From: Paenibacillus dokdonensis
Lineage (GTDB): Bacteria; Bacillota; Bacilli; Paenibacillales; Paenibacillaceae
DNA: 64,000 nt
Reading direction: 5' to 3'
Assembly: GCF_004916975.1 (NCBI RefSeq)
Contig: NZ_STGQ01000001.1
Location: 706,993-770,992, forward strand
Shown here in pieces: positions 48,725-57,756 of this stretch. The notes below the pieces were generated by a model. That model saw nothing but the letters and a program-made list of their open reading frames with translations. It was not told the DNA's origin and did not search any database. Numbering within the stretch: the first letter of the stretch is position 1; the number at the start of each line of letters is the position of its first letter. The translations under genes were made by a program, and so were the position numbers.

Positions 48725-51061
48725 TTGAGTGCGGATATGACGGTTTGGTACGACCGTCCAGCTACGCTGACAGGAATGAGCAAACAAGAGGGTTGGAATA
48801 GGGCACTACCGATCGGCAATGGGCGTCTTGGGGCAATGGTATTCGGTGATTGGCCCGTTGATCTGATTCAGGTAAACGAGGAATCCATATGGGCAGGTCC
48901 TCCTGTTCCTAGGAACAGGGTAGGGGCTAAGGAGGCCATCCAACAAGCTAGGGTGCTGCTTCTGGCCGGGAAGCACGAAGATGCGGAGAAGCTTGTGCGG
49001 GAGTATGTGCTTCACCCACATACAAACCCAAGGAGCTATCAGCCCTTCGGCGAGGTTCGATTAACGCACCTGAATTCAGGGAATACAGTGATAGCAGAAA
49101 ATAGCTTAGAGCTCAAAAGAAGCTTGAATTTAGACACTGCAATTGTGCAAGTATCGTATTTTCATGAGGGTGTCCACAATACTCGAGAGGCATTATCAAG
49201 TGTTATCGATCAGGTGTTAGTTATTCGTTGGACTACTGAGGGCCATGGCAAGATCAATACCCGCATTGAACTGACTAGGGAAGACGGAGCCTCCGTGCAG
49301 ACGAAAGGAATGGATTCTCTCGTTCTAACGGGACAAGCTGATCACGAAGGAACTCATCCAGGTGTTAAGTTTTGCGGGATATTGCATGCGATGACGGATG
49401 GCGGATTAATACATGCAGATGCAGGATCACTAACGGTTTCCGATGCCAATGCTCTGACCTTGTATCTGAGTGTTCATACAGATTATCATTTTGCGAATCC
49501 GCTCGAACCACTGGACCTCAATCTGATCACACAATGTGAAATCGATCTGCAGAAAGCCATTGCCAAACCTTATGAACAATTGAGATTGGAACATATCGAG
49601 GATCATAGGCGCCTATTCCGACGTGTTGAACTGTTTCTTGGAACGCATACACTGGAATCCCCGCCCACCTCTTCGTTACCAACGGATCGAAGACTAGAAG
49701 CTTATCGCCAGGGGAATGAAGATTTAGAGTTGATTTCCCTATATTTTCAATATGGCCGTTATTTGCTGATTGCCTCTAGCAGGCCGGGGTGTCTGCCAGC
49801 TAATCTACAAGGAATATGGAATCCCCACCTGATCGCTCCGTGGGATAGTGATTATCATATTAATATTAATCTGCAGATGAATTATTGGCTTGCTCAGGTC
49901 GGCAATCTATCGGAATGTCAAATGCCCTATTTCAATTTATTAGAGGGATTGGCTAAGAATGGAGTGGATACGGCCCGAGAAGTATATGGATGTCGCGGAT
50001 TCGTGGCGCATTATACGACAGATGTCTGGCTGCATACGGCTCCACTTGGGGATATTCAATACGGAATGTGGCCGATGGGAGCAGGATGGTGTATTCGCGA
50101 TTTTATGGAACATTATCGATTCCAAGGAGATACCCGGTTTTTGCGTGAACGGGCTTATCCGATTCTAAGAGAGGCAGCAGCATTTTTTCTGGACTGGTTA
50201 GTACGGCATCCTCTTACAGGTAAATGGATTTCAGGGCCTTCTGTTTCGCCTGAGAACACTTTCCTTTCACGCAATGGAAATAAAGTGAGCTTATGCATGG
50301 CACCGGCAATGGATCAGCAAATCATATGGGATGTGTTTGCGAGTGTTGTTGAAGCGGCACAAGAGTTAAACGATAAAGATGCGTTTATCGAGAGAATACA
50401 GAAGGTCTGGCAGGAGCTGGCTATGCCGGGAATTGGTAAGGACGGGCGCCTAATGGAATGGTGCGAGGAATACGAAGAAGCAGAGCGTGGGCATCGTCAT
50501 TTGTCACATCTTTATGGTGTGTACCCAGGGCAGCAATATTCATATTCGTCTAGTCCGCAAATGATGAAAGCAGCAAGAGAATCACTTGAATATCGTCTGT
50601 TTCACGGGGGCGGGCATACGGGCTGGAGCAGGGCTTGGATTATCAATTTATGGGCGCGACTCCAAGACGGAGAGCAGTCCTATAAACACTTGGAGATATT
50701 AATTAAGCAATCCACCCTTCCGAATTTGCTGGATAATCATCCTCCATTTCAGATTGACGGGAACTTCGGGGCTGCGGCAGGAATTGCAGAGATGCTTCTG
50801 CAAAGCCACGAAGGACATATACGGATTTTGCCTGCTCTTCCCCAGGCTTGGCAGCATGGCTATGTTAAAGGATTGAAAGCGCGGGGGGAATTCGAAGTAG
50901 ATATTAAATGGGAGTATGGACGATTAGTGGAATGTAAGGTGCGTTCATTGAAGGAAGACCCAAACCAGGGAACAATTGTGTATCAGAACCAGGCGAGCGA
51001 TTTTGAAATCAAGTCAGGTCAGGAATACAGAGTATACCCTGGAGATTTAACTGAATTATGA
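48725..51061 (+). CDS. GH95 alpha-L-fucosidase / alpha-L-galactosidase
   Basis: Inverting exo-enzyme, 778 aa, the usual GH95 length. TTG start at 48725 after AAGGG (an ATG four codons on, 48737, is an alternative). N-terminal beta domain opening WYDRPA and RALPIGNGRLGAMVFG, QVNEESIWAGPP, helical linker, then the (alpha/alpha)6 barrel with IWNPHLIAPWDSDYH and ININLQMNYWLAQVGN (catalytic Asn pair region). The acid candidate lies in LMEWCEEYEEAERGHRHLSHLYG, and the conserved Asp in FQIDGNFGAAAGIAEML. No signal peptide. Known GH95 enzymes remove alpha-1,2-fucose or alpha-L-galactose. Next to GH110, a blood-group-like or fucosylated galactoside is a reasonable substrate. Confidence 0.93.
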   Translation: MSADMTVWYDRPATLTGMSKQEGWNRALPIGNGRLGAMVFGDWPVDLIQVNEESIWAGPPVPRNRVGAKEAIQQARVLLLAGKHEDAEKLVREYVLHPHTNPRSYQPFGEVRLTHLNSGNTVIAENSLELKRSLNLDTAIVQVSYFHEGVHNTREALSSVIDQVLVIRWTTEGHGKINTRIELTREDGASVQTKGMDSLVLTGQADHEGTHPGVKFCGILHAMTDGGLIHADAGSLTVSDANALTLYLSVHTDYHFANPLEPLDLNLITQCEIDLQKAIAKPYEQLRLEHIEDHRRLFRRVELFLGTHTLESPPTSSLPTDRRLEAYRQGNEDLELISLYFQYGRYLLIASSRPGCLPANLQGIWNPHLIAPWDSDYHININLQMNYWLAQVGNLSECQMPYFNLLEGLAKNGVDTAREVYGCRGFVAHYTTDVWLHTAPLGDIQYGMWPMGAGWCIRDFMEHYRFQGDTRFLRERAYPILREAAAFFLDWLVRHPLTGKWISGPSVSPENTFLSRNGNKVSLCMAPAMDQQIIWDVFASVVEAAQELNDKDAFIERIQKVWQELAMPGIGKDGRLMEWCEEYEEAERGHRHLSHLYGVYPGQQYSYSSSPQMMKAARESLEYRLFHGGGHTGWSRAWIINLWARLQDGEQSYKHLEILIKQSTLPNLLDNHPPFQIDGNFGAAAGIAEMLLQSHEGHIRILPALPQAWQHGYVKGLKARGEFEVDIKWEYGRLVECKVRSLKEDPNQGTIVYQNQASDFEIKSGQEYRVYPGDLTEL

Positions 51062-51076
51062 GGAGGCAGTAAACAA

Positions 51077-52900
51077 ATGGAAATCACCAGAGTTATTATC
51101 ATGAGTATAAGTGGGATAGGGGGCTACATTCAGTCTGTTAATACACCCAATCTGGATAGAATCTTCGCAAAGGGAAGGTTTGGGGTTGATACGTTATCAG
51201 CCTCGCAGTCTAAGAATAGCAACAGCAAGGAAGAAATTTATGCGGATGCATCGCCATACCTACCCATTTACCAAATGATTGAGGACGCATTTCCCAACTT
51301 AAAGTTAGCTGTAATCAGTGCATGGAATCATTCCAACGAGGGTATTGTAGGGCTTCATGAGGCGTCAGTAACAGATCACGATACGATTAAGTTTGCTGTA
51401 AAGTATTTACAAGAGCATCCCGAGATGCGGCTCATGAAAATTAAATTGAATATGGCTGCTGAATCGGGTCGTCTTCATGGATACAATTCGCTTGAGCATA
51501 TGCAAGCAATAGAGCAAACAGATGATAATATGGGCATTTTACTACGAACGATTGAAACGGAAAATCTGCAGGAAGATAGTTTAATCATTGTCGTATCCGG
51601 TCCTGAAGATGATGTTGATCTGGATTTCGTTTATGATAGTTCTAGCGATGGGGATATGATCGTTTGGGGTGCTGTCGGTATGGGGATTGAGACAGGTGTG
51701 CCCGTAGGGAAGTATGTAATCAAATCTACCTCGGATGCCATTATTCATGCATTAGGCCTCGTTAATCGGGAACGAATGGATGCAAGACTGCCAGATGCCC
51801 TGTTTAGCACATTGATTAAGATGAATGGTATACCGAAGTATATTGAAGCTGAATGCTCTCGGGTGTTGGAGCTTGCCCGGCCGCGGCAGGGTGAGGATAC
51901 GCTTGATTTCGTATTTATAACGGACACCCACCATTCCATAGGAGGCAATCAATTGTTTGCCGCTCAAGCAGTACGATCCATAGCCGAAAGTATGCATGTT
52001 GATTTCATTGTGCACGGAGGAGATTTTGCGGCCAATGGACTGAAGGACGATGTGGTCGGGGCCCAGCGGGAGATTCTCGGCGCGCTTACCGTAGAAGGAT
52101 GCCCGCTCGTTGCTGTTAAGGGCAATCACGATGACAATTCGATTCAAGATTTCCACAATGCTCCTAACCGCACGGATAATGTCATCTATCCAGAAGAAAT
52201 GTATGAGTACCTCGTTAAACCGCTCACGGGAAAGGTGAATGGGAACCCGAACCAAGCAAATGGGTTATACTATTATGTTGATTTCCCTAGTAAGCGAGCA
52301 CGTGTCATTGCGCTTGACTGTATAGATATTCCCTATGTCTCAAATTCAGATGGAGGATTAAAGTATCCTGGTCAGTGGAAATATGCCTTTTCCCATGAAC
52401 AAATAAACTGGATTGCACAAGTTGCCCTTAATTTCGAGGAGATTGATGAACGTGAGCATTGGCAGGTTCTGTTTGTCTCTCATGTACCTATCCTGCAGGA
52501 CGGCGTGTTTGGAGCAGACCATTGTATTGCAAATGATGAGGCATTGTGGCAACTCATAGTAGCTTTTCAACAAGGCTCGGAGTACCGTTCCTCTATGGAT
52601 GGAGAATTTGCCTATTCAGTGACGGTTGATTTTACTAAGCAGGGACCCGTTAATGTGGCTGCCTGTTTGTTTGGGCATGTTCACTTTGATCAAATTGTGG
52701 TAAAGAACGGCATTCCAATGATATCGACCTTGAACGCTGTTTCCTATTCCGACTTTGAAGAGGCACCGTCCAGACAATATTATAGTGTCACCGAAACGGC
52801 ATTTGATGTTGTTTCATGGGATTTGCATAATCATGTGATGAGAATGACTCGTTTCGGGGCAGGTCAGGACAGGGAAATTGAGCTGGGACGCAACGGATGA
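51077..52900 (+). CDS. Fusion: inactive alkaline-phosphatase-like domain + metallophosphoesterase
   Basis: 607 aa, ATG 15 bp after the GH95 stop with GAGGAGGC upstream; no signal peptide. Residues about 1-265 follow the alkaline-phosphatase/phosphodiesterase superfamily (NTPNLDRIFAKG; EDSLIIVV; LPDALFSTL). Where family members carry metal ligands, this protein has SISGIGG instead of IDGAG, KLNMAAESGR instead of LDEPDGTGH, and SGPEDD instead of TDHGGG, so the domain is probably inactive. Residues about 275-600 are a calcineurin-type metallophosphoesterase with all motifs: FITDTHH (D283, H285), HGGDFAANG, VKGNHDD, VSHVP and FGHVHFD. A broken paralogue of the first domain lies immediately downstream. 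The metallophosphoesterase half should be active; substrate unknown, perhaps a phosphorylated sugar or nucleotide. Confidence 0.85.
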   Translation: MEITRVIIMSISGIGGYIQSVNTPNLDRIFAKGRFGVDTLSASQSKNSNSKEEIYADASPYLPIYQMIEDAFPNLKLAVISAWNHSNEGIVGLHEASVTDHDTIKFAVKYLQEHPEMRLMKIKLNMAAESGRLHGYNSLEHMQAIEQTDDNMGILLRTIETENLQEDSLIIVVSGPEDDVDLDFVYDSSSDGDMIVWGAVGMGIETGVPVGKYVIKSTSDAIIHALGLVNRERMDARLPDALFSTLIKMNGIPKYIEAECSRVLELARPRQGEDTLDFVFITDTHHSIGGNQLFAAQAVRSIAESMHVDFIVHGGDFAANGLKDDVVGAQREILGALTVEGCPLVAVKGNHDDNSIQDFHNAPNRTDNVIYPEEMYEYLVKPLTGKVNGNPNQANGLYYYVDFPSKRARVIALDCIDIPYVSNSDGGLKYPGQWKYAFSHEQINWIAQVALNFEEIDEREHWQVLFVSHVPILQDGVFGADHCIANDEALWQLIVAFQQGSEYRSSMDGEFAYSVTVDFTKQGPVNVAACLFGHVHFDQIVVKNGIPMISTLNAVSYSDFEEAPSRQYYSVTETAFDVVSWDLHNHVMRMTRFGAGQDREIELGRNG

Positions 52901-52956
52901 TATTATCTTTTCATGAAAGACAGAACGACATAAGGATGAATTTATGTAGATAGGAG

Positions 52957-53568
52957 ATGAAGTGGGTGACAGGCAAAGAAATTTATCAAAGGGTGTTTAT
53001 TCTCGGGATCGATGGGGCGGGTAACTTATAAGAAATACAGATTCCCCGTTTGTATCAGGGATTGTTGAGGATGGATTAGGAATCCATAAGGTTAATCTGC
53101 CCGATGAAGAGCTAATAAACTCCATGGAGTCATATTTAGACGATAATCGCGATGTGAAGCTGCTTTACATGCAACTGGATGAACCCGATGGGACAGGTCA
53201 TAGAAGCGGCTATGGTATTAATTCCCCTGATTACTTACAGGCAATTACTAAATCGGATCAATTAGTAGGCAGGGTATTAACCAAGATGGAGCCATTAGGA
53301 CTAGACGAGGACAGCCTCATCATCATCTTGACTGATCATGGGGGAGGAGGCGCCGATAGTCACAGCCAGGGAAGCGGTCACCCTGAGGATATGACAGCGT
53401 TCTGCCTGGGGCTGTGCAGGTCCTGGCATCAAGCCGGGCACACGTCTTTCTAATGTTACGATAACCGATACAGCTGCGGTCGTTGCCTATGCATTGAATC
53501 TGAAAGCTCCGGATGCGTGGGATGCCAAGCTTCCTGAAGGCTTATTTAGCGGCTCTTATTGTTCATAG
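52957..53568 (+). pseudogene. Broken alkaline-phosphatase-superfamily phosphodiesterase
   Basis: TAGGAG followed by ATG at 52957 or GTG at 52966 opens VTGKEIYQRVFILGIDGAGN, then a stop at 53029-53031. The middle of the protein is deleted. Code resumes by 53124 with LLYMQLDEPDGTGHRSGYG and LIIILTDHGGGGADSHSQGSGHPEDM, which include the metal ligands of the family. An extra base near 53401 shifts the frame; the true C-terminus (WGCAGPGIKPGTRLSNVTITDT, ending LPEGLFSGSYCS) is readable in the next frame to the stop at 53566-53568. Residue for residue it lines up with the first half of the 51077 protein, so the two are paralogues. Confidence 0.82.
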
Positions 53569-53624
53569 TTACCCAAGCCGGTGTTGGACTGTGCGTTACT
53601 TCGTCTGTAATTACCGATAAAAAT

Positions 53625-53658
53625 AGCGCTAAGGTATTCTTCAGCCTTAGCGCTTTTT
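53625..53658. terminator. Terminator between convergent genes
   Basis: Perfect 10-bp stem AGCGCTAAGG / CCTTAGCGCT, 10-nt loop, T run on the right and an A-rich flank on the left. It can end the GH110-GH95 operon and, read in reverse, the minus-strand regulator transcript. The stretch 53660-53816 shows no gene I can support. Confidence 0.8.
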
Positions 53659-53816
53659 CGATCTTCGAATCCGGGGTTCATGCTGGACATTATTCGCTGA
53701 ACTATTCGGTGCTTTGATTCTTTAAGAGCAAAAAGGCAGTAAACGTATCGTAACGGCAGCAATGATTGCCATTGGCATCATGTTTTTTATCGGCAGTGTC
53801 TGTAATGATGATGCGA

Positions 53817-55931
53817 TCATGTTTGTGACATGCCAGAATGATCAGGCGGAAGCTTGGCATATTGCCCCGGAGTCGTACCGTTTACTTTCTTGAAGTTGCG
53901 GGTAAAGGTTCGTTCGCTTGTAAACCCGACCTGTTCGGCAACTTCCTTGAGCGTGATTCGCGGATTATGTTGCAATTGTAGATTGGCCTCTCGGATCCGA
54001 ACGAGCACGATATAATAGCTGATATTGTACCCCGAGTGTTTCTTGAAATAGCTTGACAAATATACGCTTGATATCGAAAATTGGTCAGCGATCCTTGTGA
54101 GGGATAAGTCTTGTTGCTGGTAGTTTTGATGAATAAATTCTACGATTTTTTCGTATAACGATTTGCTCTGAGTAAAGGAATATGTTGTGACGAATATGAA
54201 TCTCTCGATTAACTTTTCATACATGATGTCGGGATTTCTCAATGGACTTAAATCGGTAAGGGATGACCCGGTCGTCTGCAAATTCCCGATTTTCTTACTT
54301 GTAATTAAAATATTCAGTACATCTTGTAAATAACGGAAGAGGGAACAGATTTGCCCGTAGGACATTTTCCGTATCCTTGTTTGAACCGTTTCCGCAAAGA
54401 AGTGATGTACTCCCTCTTGGCTGCCATTCAATACATAGGTGATGAGTTCCTGTTCCTTCTCAATTGTAATGGACACATGTGGATTCTCGGTAACCGTGAC
54501 GTTTGGATAATAAGCAATGTGATAAGGAGCGTCAAAATCGTAACAATATTGATCGATCGAATGAAAGCTTTCCTGAACTGCACAATACATATCGCGAATG
54601 TTGGCCATGAATGAACTGATTCCGCACATTACAAAATGATTCTCGAATGGCTTGGATTCCAATACCTTACACAGGGTTTGATAGAAATCTGTATAATTGC
54701 TTTCTTGGATTATGTAAGTATGCGAATCGAATCGATACATTAATTTGCAAAATAGATAATTTTCCCTCAATTGATGCTCAAACGCTTCCAAGGCCTTTTC
54801 CGACGTTGTACCGTCATTCAACTCAAAGAAAATTGTGAGGATAACTCCCCCCTGATATTTGACTTGAAGCGCTTCAAGCATATCGGATGAAACATCCTGC
54901 GGATTACCGGAAGAAAGTCGTAGAAGTGCATTCTGCTCCATAATCATTTGCTGTTGATCTAATGTTTGTATCATGGATTGATTGGCGAAGTGAAGGTTTG
55001 CTATGGTTGACTTCACGGGACGATATATACTGACATTTGCAGCAAGCAACCCAGCAGCGATCATTAAGAATACGATCAGAAGAGTAAGTGAATATCGGTT
55101 TGCTGTTTGAAGATCTTTTTGCAGAGAACTCTCCGGATACAACACGTAGTAATTTAATCCATTGAGATAAAGGTGAATAGGGGTATATGGCTTGCCGTCG
55201 ACAACAACTGGCTGACTACCGGCGATTTGTTTTTGTGCCATGTTATAGGCCGAGTTATGATTGGATGCTACAATTTCTCCGGAATCAGTAGACACAATGA
55301 TTATATTGTTCAGCAGACTGGAGTATTTTTGGAAACTGTTTTCCAGAGCCGATTTGTTTACTTTGGCAATGACGGAGCCAACTGTGTTAATTCGATGAAC
55401 GTAGGTAATGAATCGACCATAATTATGAAAGGAATCTATTTGGTCCGTGTTATGGAGGCAATTACATGAAAAATCAGAACTCTCTGCATGAAGGTTTTCA
55501 TAAAAGAGGGATAGCTTCCGAGTTCCGTCAGCGCTTGTTACAAAATTTGCATCTTTGAAATAAACGAAAATGGTCACATCTAATGGAAGCAGCCGTGTTA
55601 GCTCCGAAAGCTTCAGATTAAATCTGCGCAAATCCATTATGTAGCTTGGGGAATCAAAATCGGCGTTATTAAGGGGAATCATGCTCATATCCATACTTAA
55701 GGAATATACGCTTTGTTTTATCTTAGCCAACTCTTTATCTACATTTTCAGCAATGTAAAGTAAATTATCATGGTTTGCCCGATCGACATTGCTTTTGACG
55801 TTGTGGTTAAGATAAGTGGAATACAGGAGAAGAATTCCAGAGAAAAGAAGTGAGAAAATTAAATTTAAAAGTATAATCTTAAGGGTCATGTTTCTGTTTA
55901 GTTTTCTGAATTTCACAAGACGAGAGATCAC
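53817..55931 (-). CDS. Membrane-anchored AraC-family regulator with sensor domain
   Basis: One-component transmembrane regulator, 704 aa. GTG start at 55931 with AAGGAGGA upstream (an ATG in another frame lies between and stops at once). TM helix about 18-40 (IILLNLIFSLLFSGILLLY), extracytoplasmic sensor, TM helix about 279-300 (LLIVFLMIAAGLLAANV), middle region, and AraC double HTH from about 600 (LSLTRIADQFSISSVYLSSYF and TLKEVAEQVGFTSERTFTRNFKK). Same architecture as the 15836 protein. It is convergent with the 42201-52900 operon, its most likely target. Its own sigma-A promoter and a cre site lie upstream, so catabolite control may act through this regulator. Confidence 0.9.
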   Translation of the reverse strand: MISRLVKFRKLNRNMTLKIILLNLIFSLLFSGILLLYSTYLNHNVKSNVDRANHDNLLYIAENVDKELAKIKQSVYSLSMDMSMIPLNNADFDSPSYIMDLRRFNLKLSELTRLLPLDVTIFVYFKDANFVTSADGTRKLSLFYENLHAESSDFSCNCLHNTDQIDSFHNYGRFITYVHRINTVGSVIAKVNKSALENSFQKYSSLLNNIIIVSTDSGEIVASNHNSAYNMAQKQIAGSQPVVVDGKPYTPIHLYLNGLNYYVLYPESSLQKDLQTANRYSLTLLIVFLMIAAGLLAANVSIYRPVKSTIANLHFANQSMIQTLDQQQMIMEQNALLRLSSGNPQDVSSDMLEALQVKYQGGVILTIFFELNDGTTSEKALEAFEHQLRENYLFCKLMYRFDSHTYIIQESNYTDFYQTLCKVLESKPFENHFVMCGISSFMANIRDMYCAVQESFHSIDQYCYDFDAPYHIAYYPNVTVTENPHVSITIEKEQELITYVLNGSQEGVHHFFAETVQTRIRKMSYGQICSLFRYLQDVLNILITSKKIGNLQTTGSSLTDLSPLRNPDIMYEKLIERFIFVTTYSFTQSKSLYEKIVEFIHQNYQQQDLSLTRIADQFSISSVYLSSYFKKHSGYNISYYIVLVRIREANLQLQHNPRITLKEVAEQVGFTSERTFTRNFKKVNGTTPGQYAKLPPDHSGMSQT

Positions 55932-55968
55932 ACCATATCCTCCTTCTTCTCCGGGAACATCGCTAAAA

Positions 55969-55982
55969 TGTTAACGCTTACA
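55969..55982 (-). promoter_or_regulatory. cre site (CcpA) in the leader of the 53817 regulator gene
   Basis: Minus strand TGTAAGCGTTAACA matches the cre consensus TGWAANCGNTNWCA at every defined position. It lies about 20-35 nt downstream of the predicted start of transcription, where CcpA would act as a roadblock. Confidence 0.72.
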
Positions 55983-56009
55983 GTGCAACGTACAACTGAT
56001 GGTGAAAAA

Positions 56010-56038
56010 ATTGTATCAGCCTGACTAATGCAAGTCAA
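56010..56038 (-). promoter_or_regulatory. Sigma-A promoter of the 53817 regulator gene
   Basis: Minus strand: -35 TTGACT (56038-56033), 17-bp spacer, -10 TACAAT (56015-56010). The expected leader is about 70 nt and contains the cre site. Confidence 0.75.
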
Positions 56039-56575
56039 TTTAATGTGTATATATGTGAAGAATTGACGCAATGATGAAATGGTGTCCGTAGGAGTGTACC
56101 TTTTTTTCAGGGGAATCCCTCTTGAGATGGTGATATAATGATGATTTAAGTCTTTCGGATTTTTTACAAGTTTATGGAATATTGGTGTTGAAGAGGAATA
56201 ACGCAAGGGGAGGACGCGCGAATGATTGTGTAGCTAATCTTACAGTTTTCGAATCGATATCTGTAAAAAGCTTCTGGACTCTTGCGAACGAGTAAAATAT
56301 TGTTTGGGTGAATCAGCTTATTCACCAACTTGGATGTTGAGCTCTCATATCAAAAAGTATATAAACCGGGAAGAGGACTCCTTTGTGACTGCTCTAAGTT
56401 CCTCTTAGGAAAGAAGGAATAGCTCGCGATCCTTTCGACAGACCAGTCCCTTAACGCTGGCGCTCATTTGCTATACAACGAATGTATCTTCTCGTGGTTG
56501 ATATGGGACAGCTTTTGGAACTGCTGAATGAAATCGCGAACTCAATCAGAAAATAATCTCAAACCTGAATTTAAT
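56039..56575. other. Gene-free stretch with one abortive start
   Basis: About 540 bp without a supportable gene. It holds a TATAAT at 56134-56139, a good ribosome site AAGGGGAGG followed by ATG-ATT-GTG-TAG near 56221 (a start closed after three codons), and a 7-bp hairpin GGTGAAT / ATTCACC at about 56308-56328. This may be the remnant of a lost gene. Confidence 0.35.
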
Positions 56576-57232
56576 TTATGATTGTTTGTATAAAATTTCT
56601 CTTTTATCTTTCTTAATGAAAAGTTCCCAAAAGGATTCAGCAATTAAATCCGGATCAAAAAAGGTTCCCGGTTGTACTACACCACCTATAGTGACAGTAC
56701 CCACCGTAATACCGTATGGTGACAGTTCGTCTGCCATAGTAAAAGTTAAATTCCTCAAACCTGCTTTACTTATTGAGGCAGAGGCTCTCGATGCAACAGG
56801 ATTTAATGCAAGCATACCACCAGTAAATAGAATGGTTCCGTTTTTACGCTCGATCATCTCTGGAAGAACCTGCTGGGAACTAATCAATGCCCCTGCTACG
56901 TTCACGTTGAAATCATTTAATAAATCTTTTCCATTTAAATTAGAAGGATTATTTATAGTATTGGAACCCGCATTATAAACTAAAACGTCCGGTATTCCAT
57001 AATCTGATTTTATTTGGTTAAATGCGTCTATTAGTGAGACGGATTCCGATGCATCAGCAATGATTCCGTATGCCTCTATGTTTTTCTTCTGAAGTTCAGA
57101 AATTTGCAAGTCTAATGATTCCTTCCTTCTTGCGAGTAGAATTAATTTAAAGCCATTACTACCAAATTTTCTTGCAATGCCTGCACTGACCCCAGGACCA
57201 GCCCCAACAATTACTACTAAAGGGTTGTTCAT
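56576..57232 (-). CDS. Atypical short-chain dehydrogenase/reductase (SDR) protein
   Basis: 218 aa from the ATG at 57232, chosen for AAAAAAGGAGA upstream. Rossmann fold with VVIVGAGPGVSAGIARKFG (TGxxxGxG-like cofactor loop), LLARRKESL, and YNAGSN as the NAG motif. The catalytic site is unusual: the normal Ser strand reads GTILFTGGMLAL, and the normal YxxxK reads ASISK, so the catalytic Tyr is Ala while the Lys remains. It may be a catalytically different or non-catalytic SDR. Lower GC than the sugar modules; no operon partner. Confidence 0.8.
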   Translation of the reverse strand: MNNPLVVIVGAGPGVSAGIARKFGSNGFKLILLARRKESLDLQISELQKKNIEAYGIIADASESVSLIDAFNQIKSDYGIPDVLVYNAGSNTINNPSNLNGKDLLNDFNVNVAGALISSQQVLPEMIERKNGTILFTGGMLALNPVASRASASISKAGLRNLTFTMADELSPYGITVGTVTIGGVVQPGTFFDPDLIAESFWELFIKKDKREILYKQS

Positions 57233-57756
57233 TTTAATTATCTCCTTTTTTTCAACATCCAATTTGAAAGTTATTGTTTCAAAAAAACACAGGGTTAATA
57301 GATAAAATGTTACTATGTGCAATGAGGAAAAGCAAGTTTTACTACTTAAATATAGTTTCTTGTTAAAAATATGTACCTTAATTTTATAAAGATAAATTTT
57401 AATACAATGTAAAATCTATCCTTATCTCTCTCTAGGGCTGATTCAAACTCATATACGCCGAAATAAGCGTACCCGTTATCACTGCTGTACTGATCGGGGG
57501 CATGATAAATAGACTCGCCAAATACAGGGATTTCCAAGTGTTTGGCGGTCTTCTGTTGCATAGCTGTTAAGTAGTAGAACGTACATCTTGCGATTTCCCG
57601 TTATCATAGAGTCCCACCATTCATCTTTTGAATTCTGCTGTATAGGTACGTCGTTATTGTTATGGTATTGTAGAAATTCGCTCCTTAACATGATAGGTTT
57701 ATTCTACAAACCCTTACTTTTTCTGTCCAACTTAGTGTATCCAATCCAGATTTCCT
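57233..57756. other. Gap with decayed minus-strand coding traces
   Basis: About 520 bp. Two overlapping minus-strand frames look like halves of one broken gene: 57691-57479 (KDEWWDSMITGNRKMYVLLLN) and 57561-57346 (LEIPVFGESIYHAPDQYS, then YAYFGVYEFESALERD). Neither has a start with a ribosome site, and a frameshift near 57560 would join them. I do not recognise the family. Confidence 0.3.

Noticed and set aside
53700..53816. Short plus-strand hydrophobic frame (AAMIAIGIMFFIGSV) before the minus-strand regulator's end
   Set aside because: No ribosome site, runs antisense into the regulator gene, and has no recognisable family.
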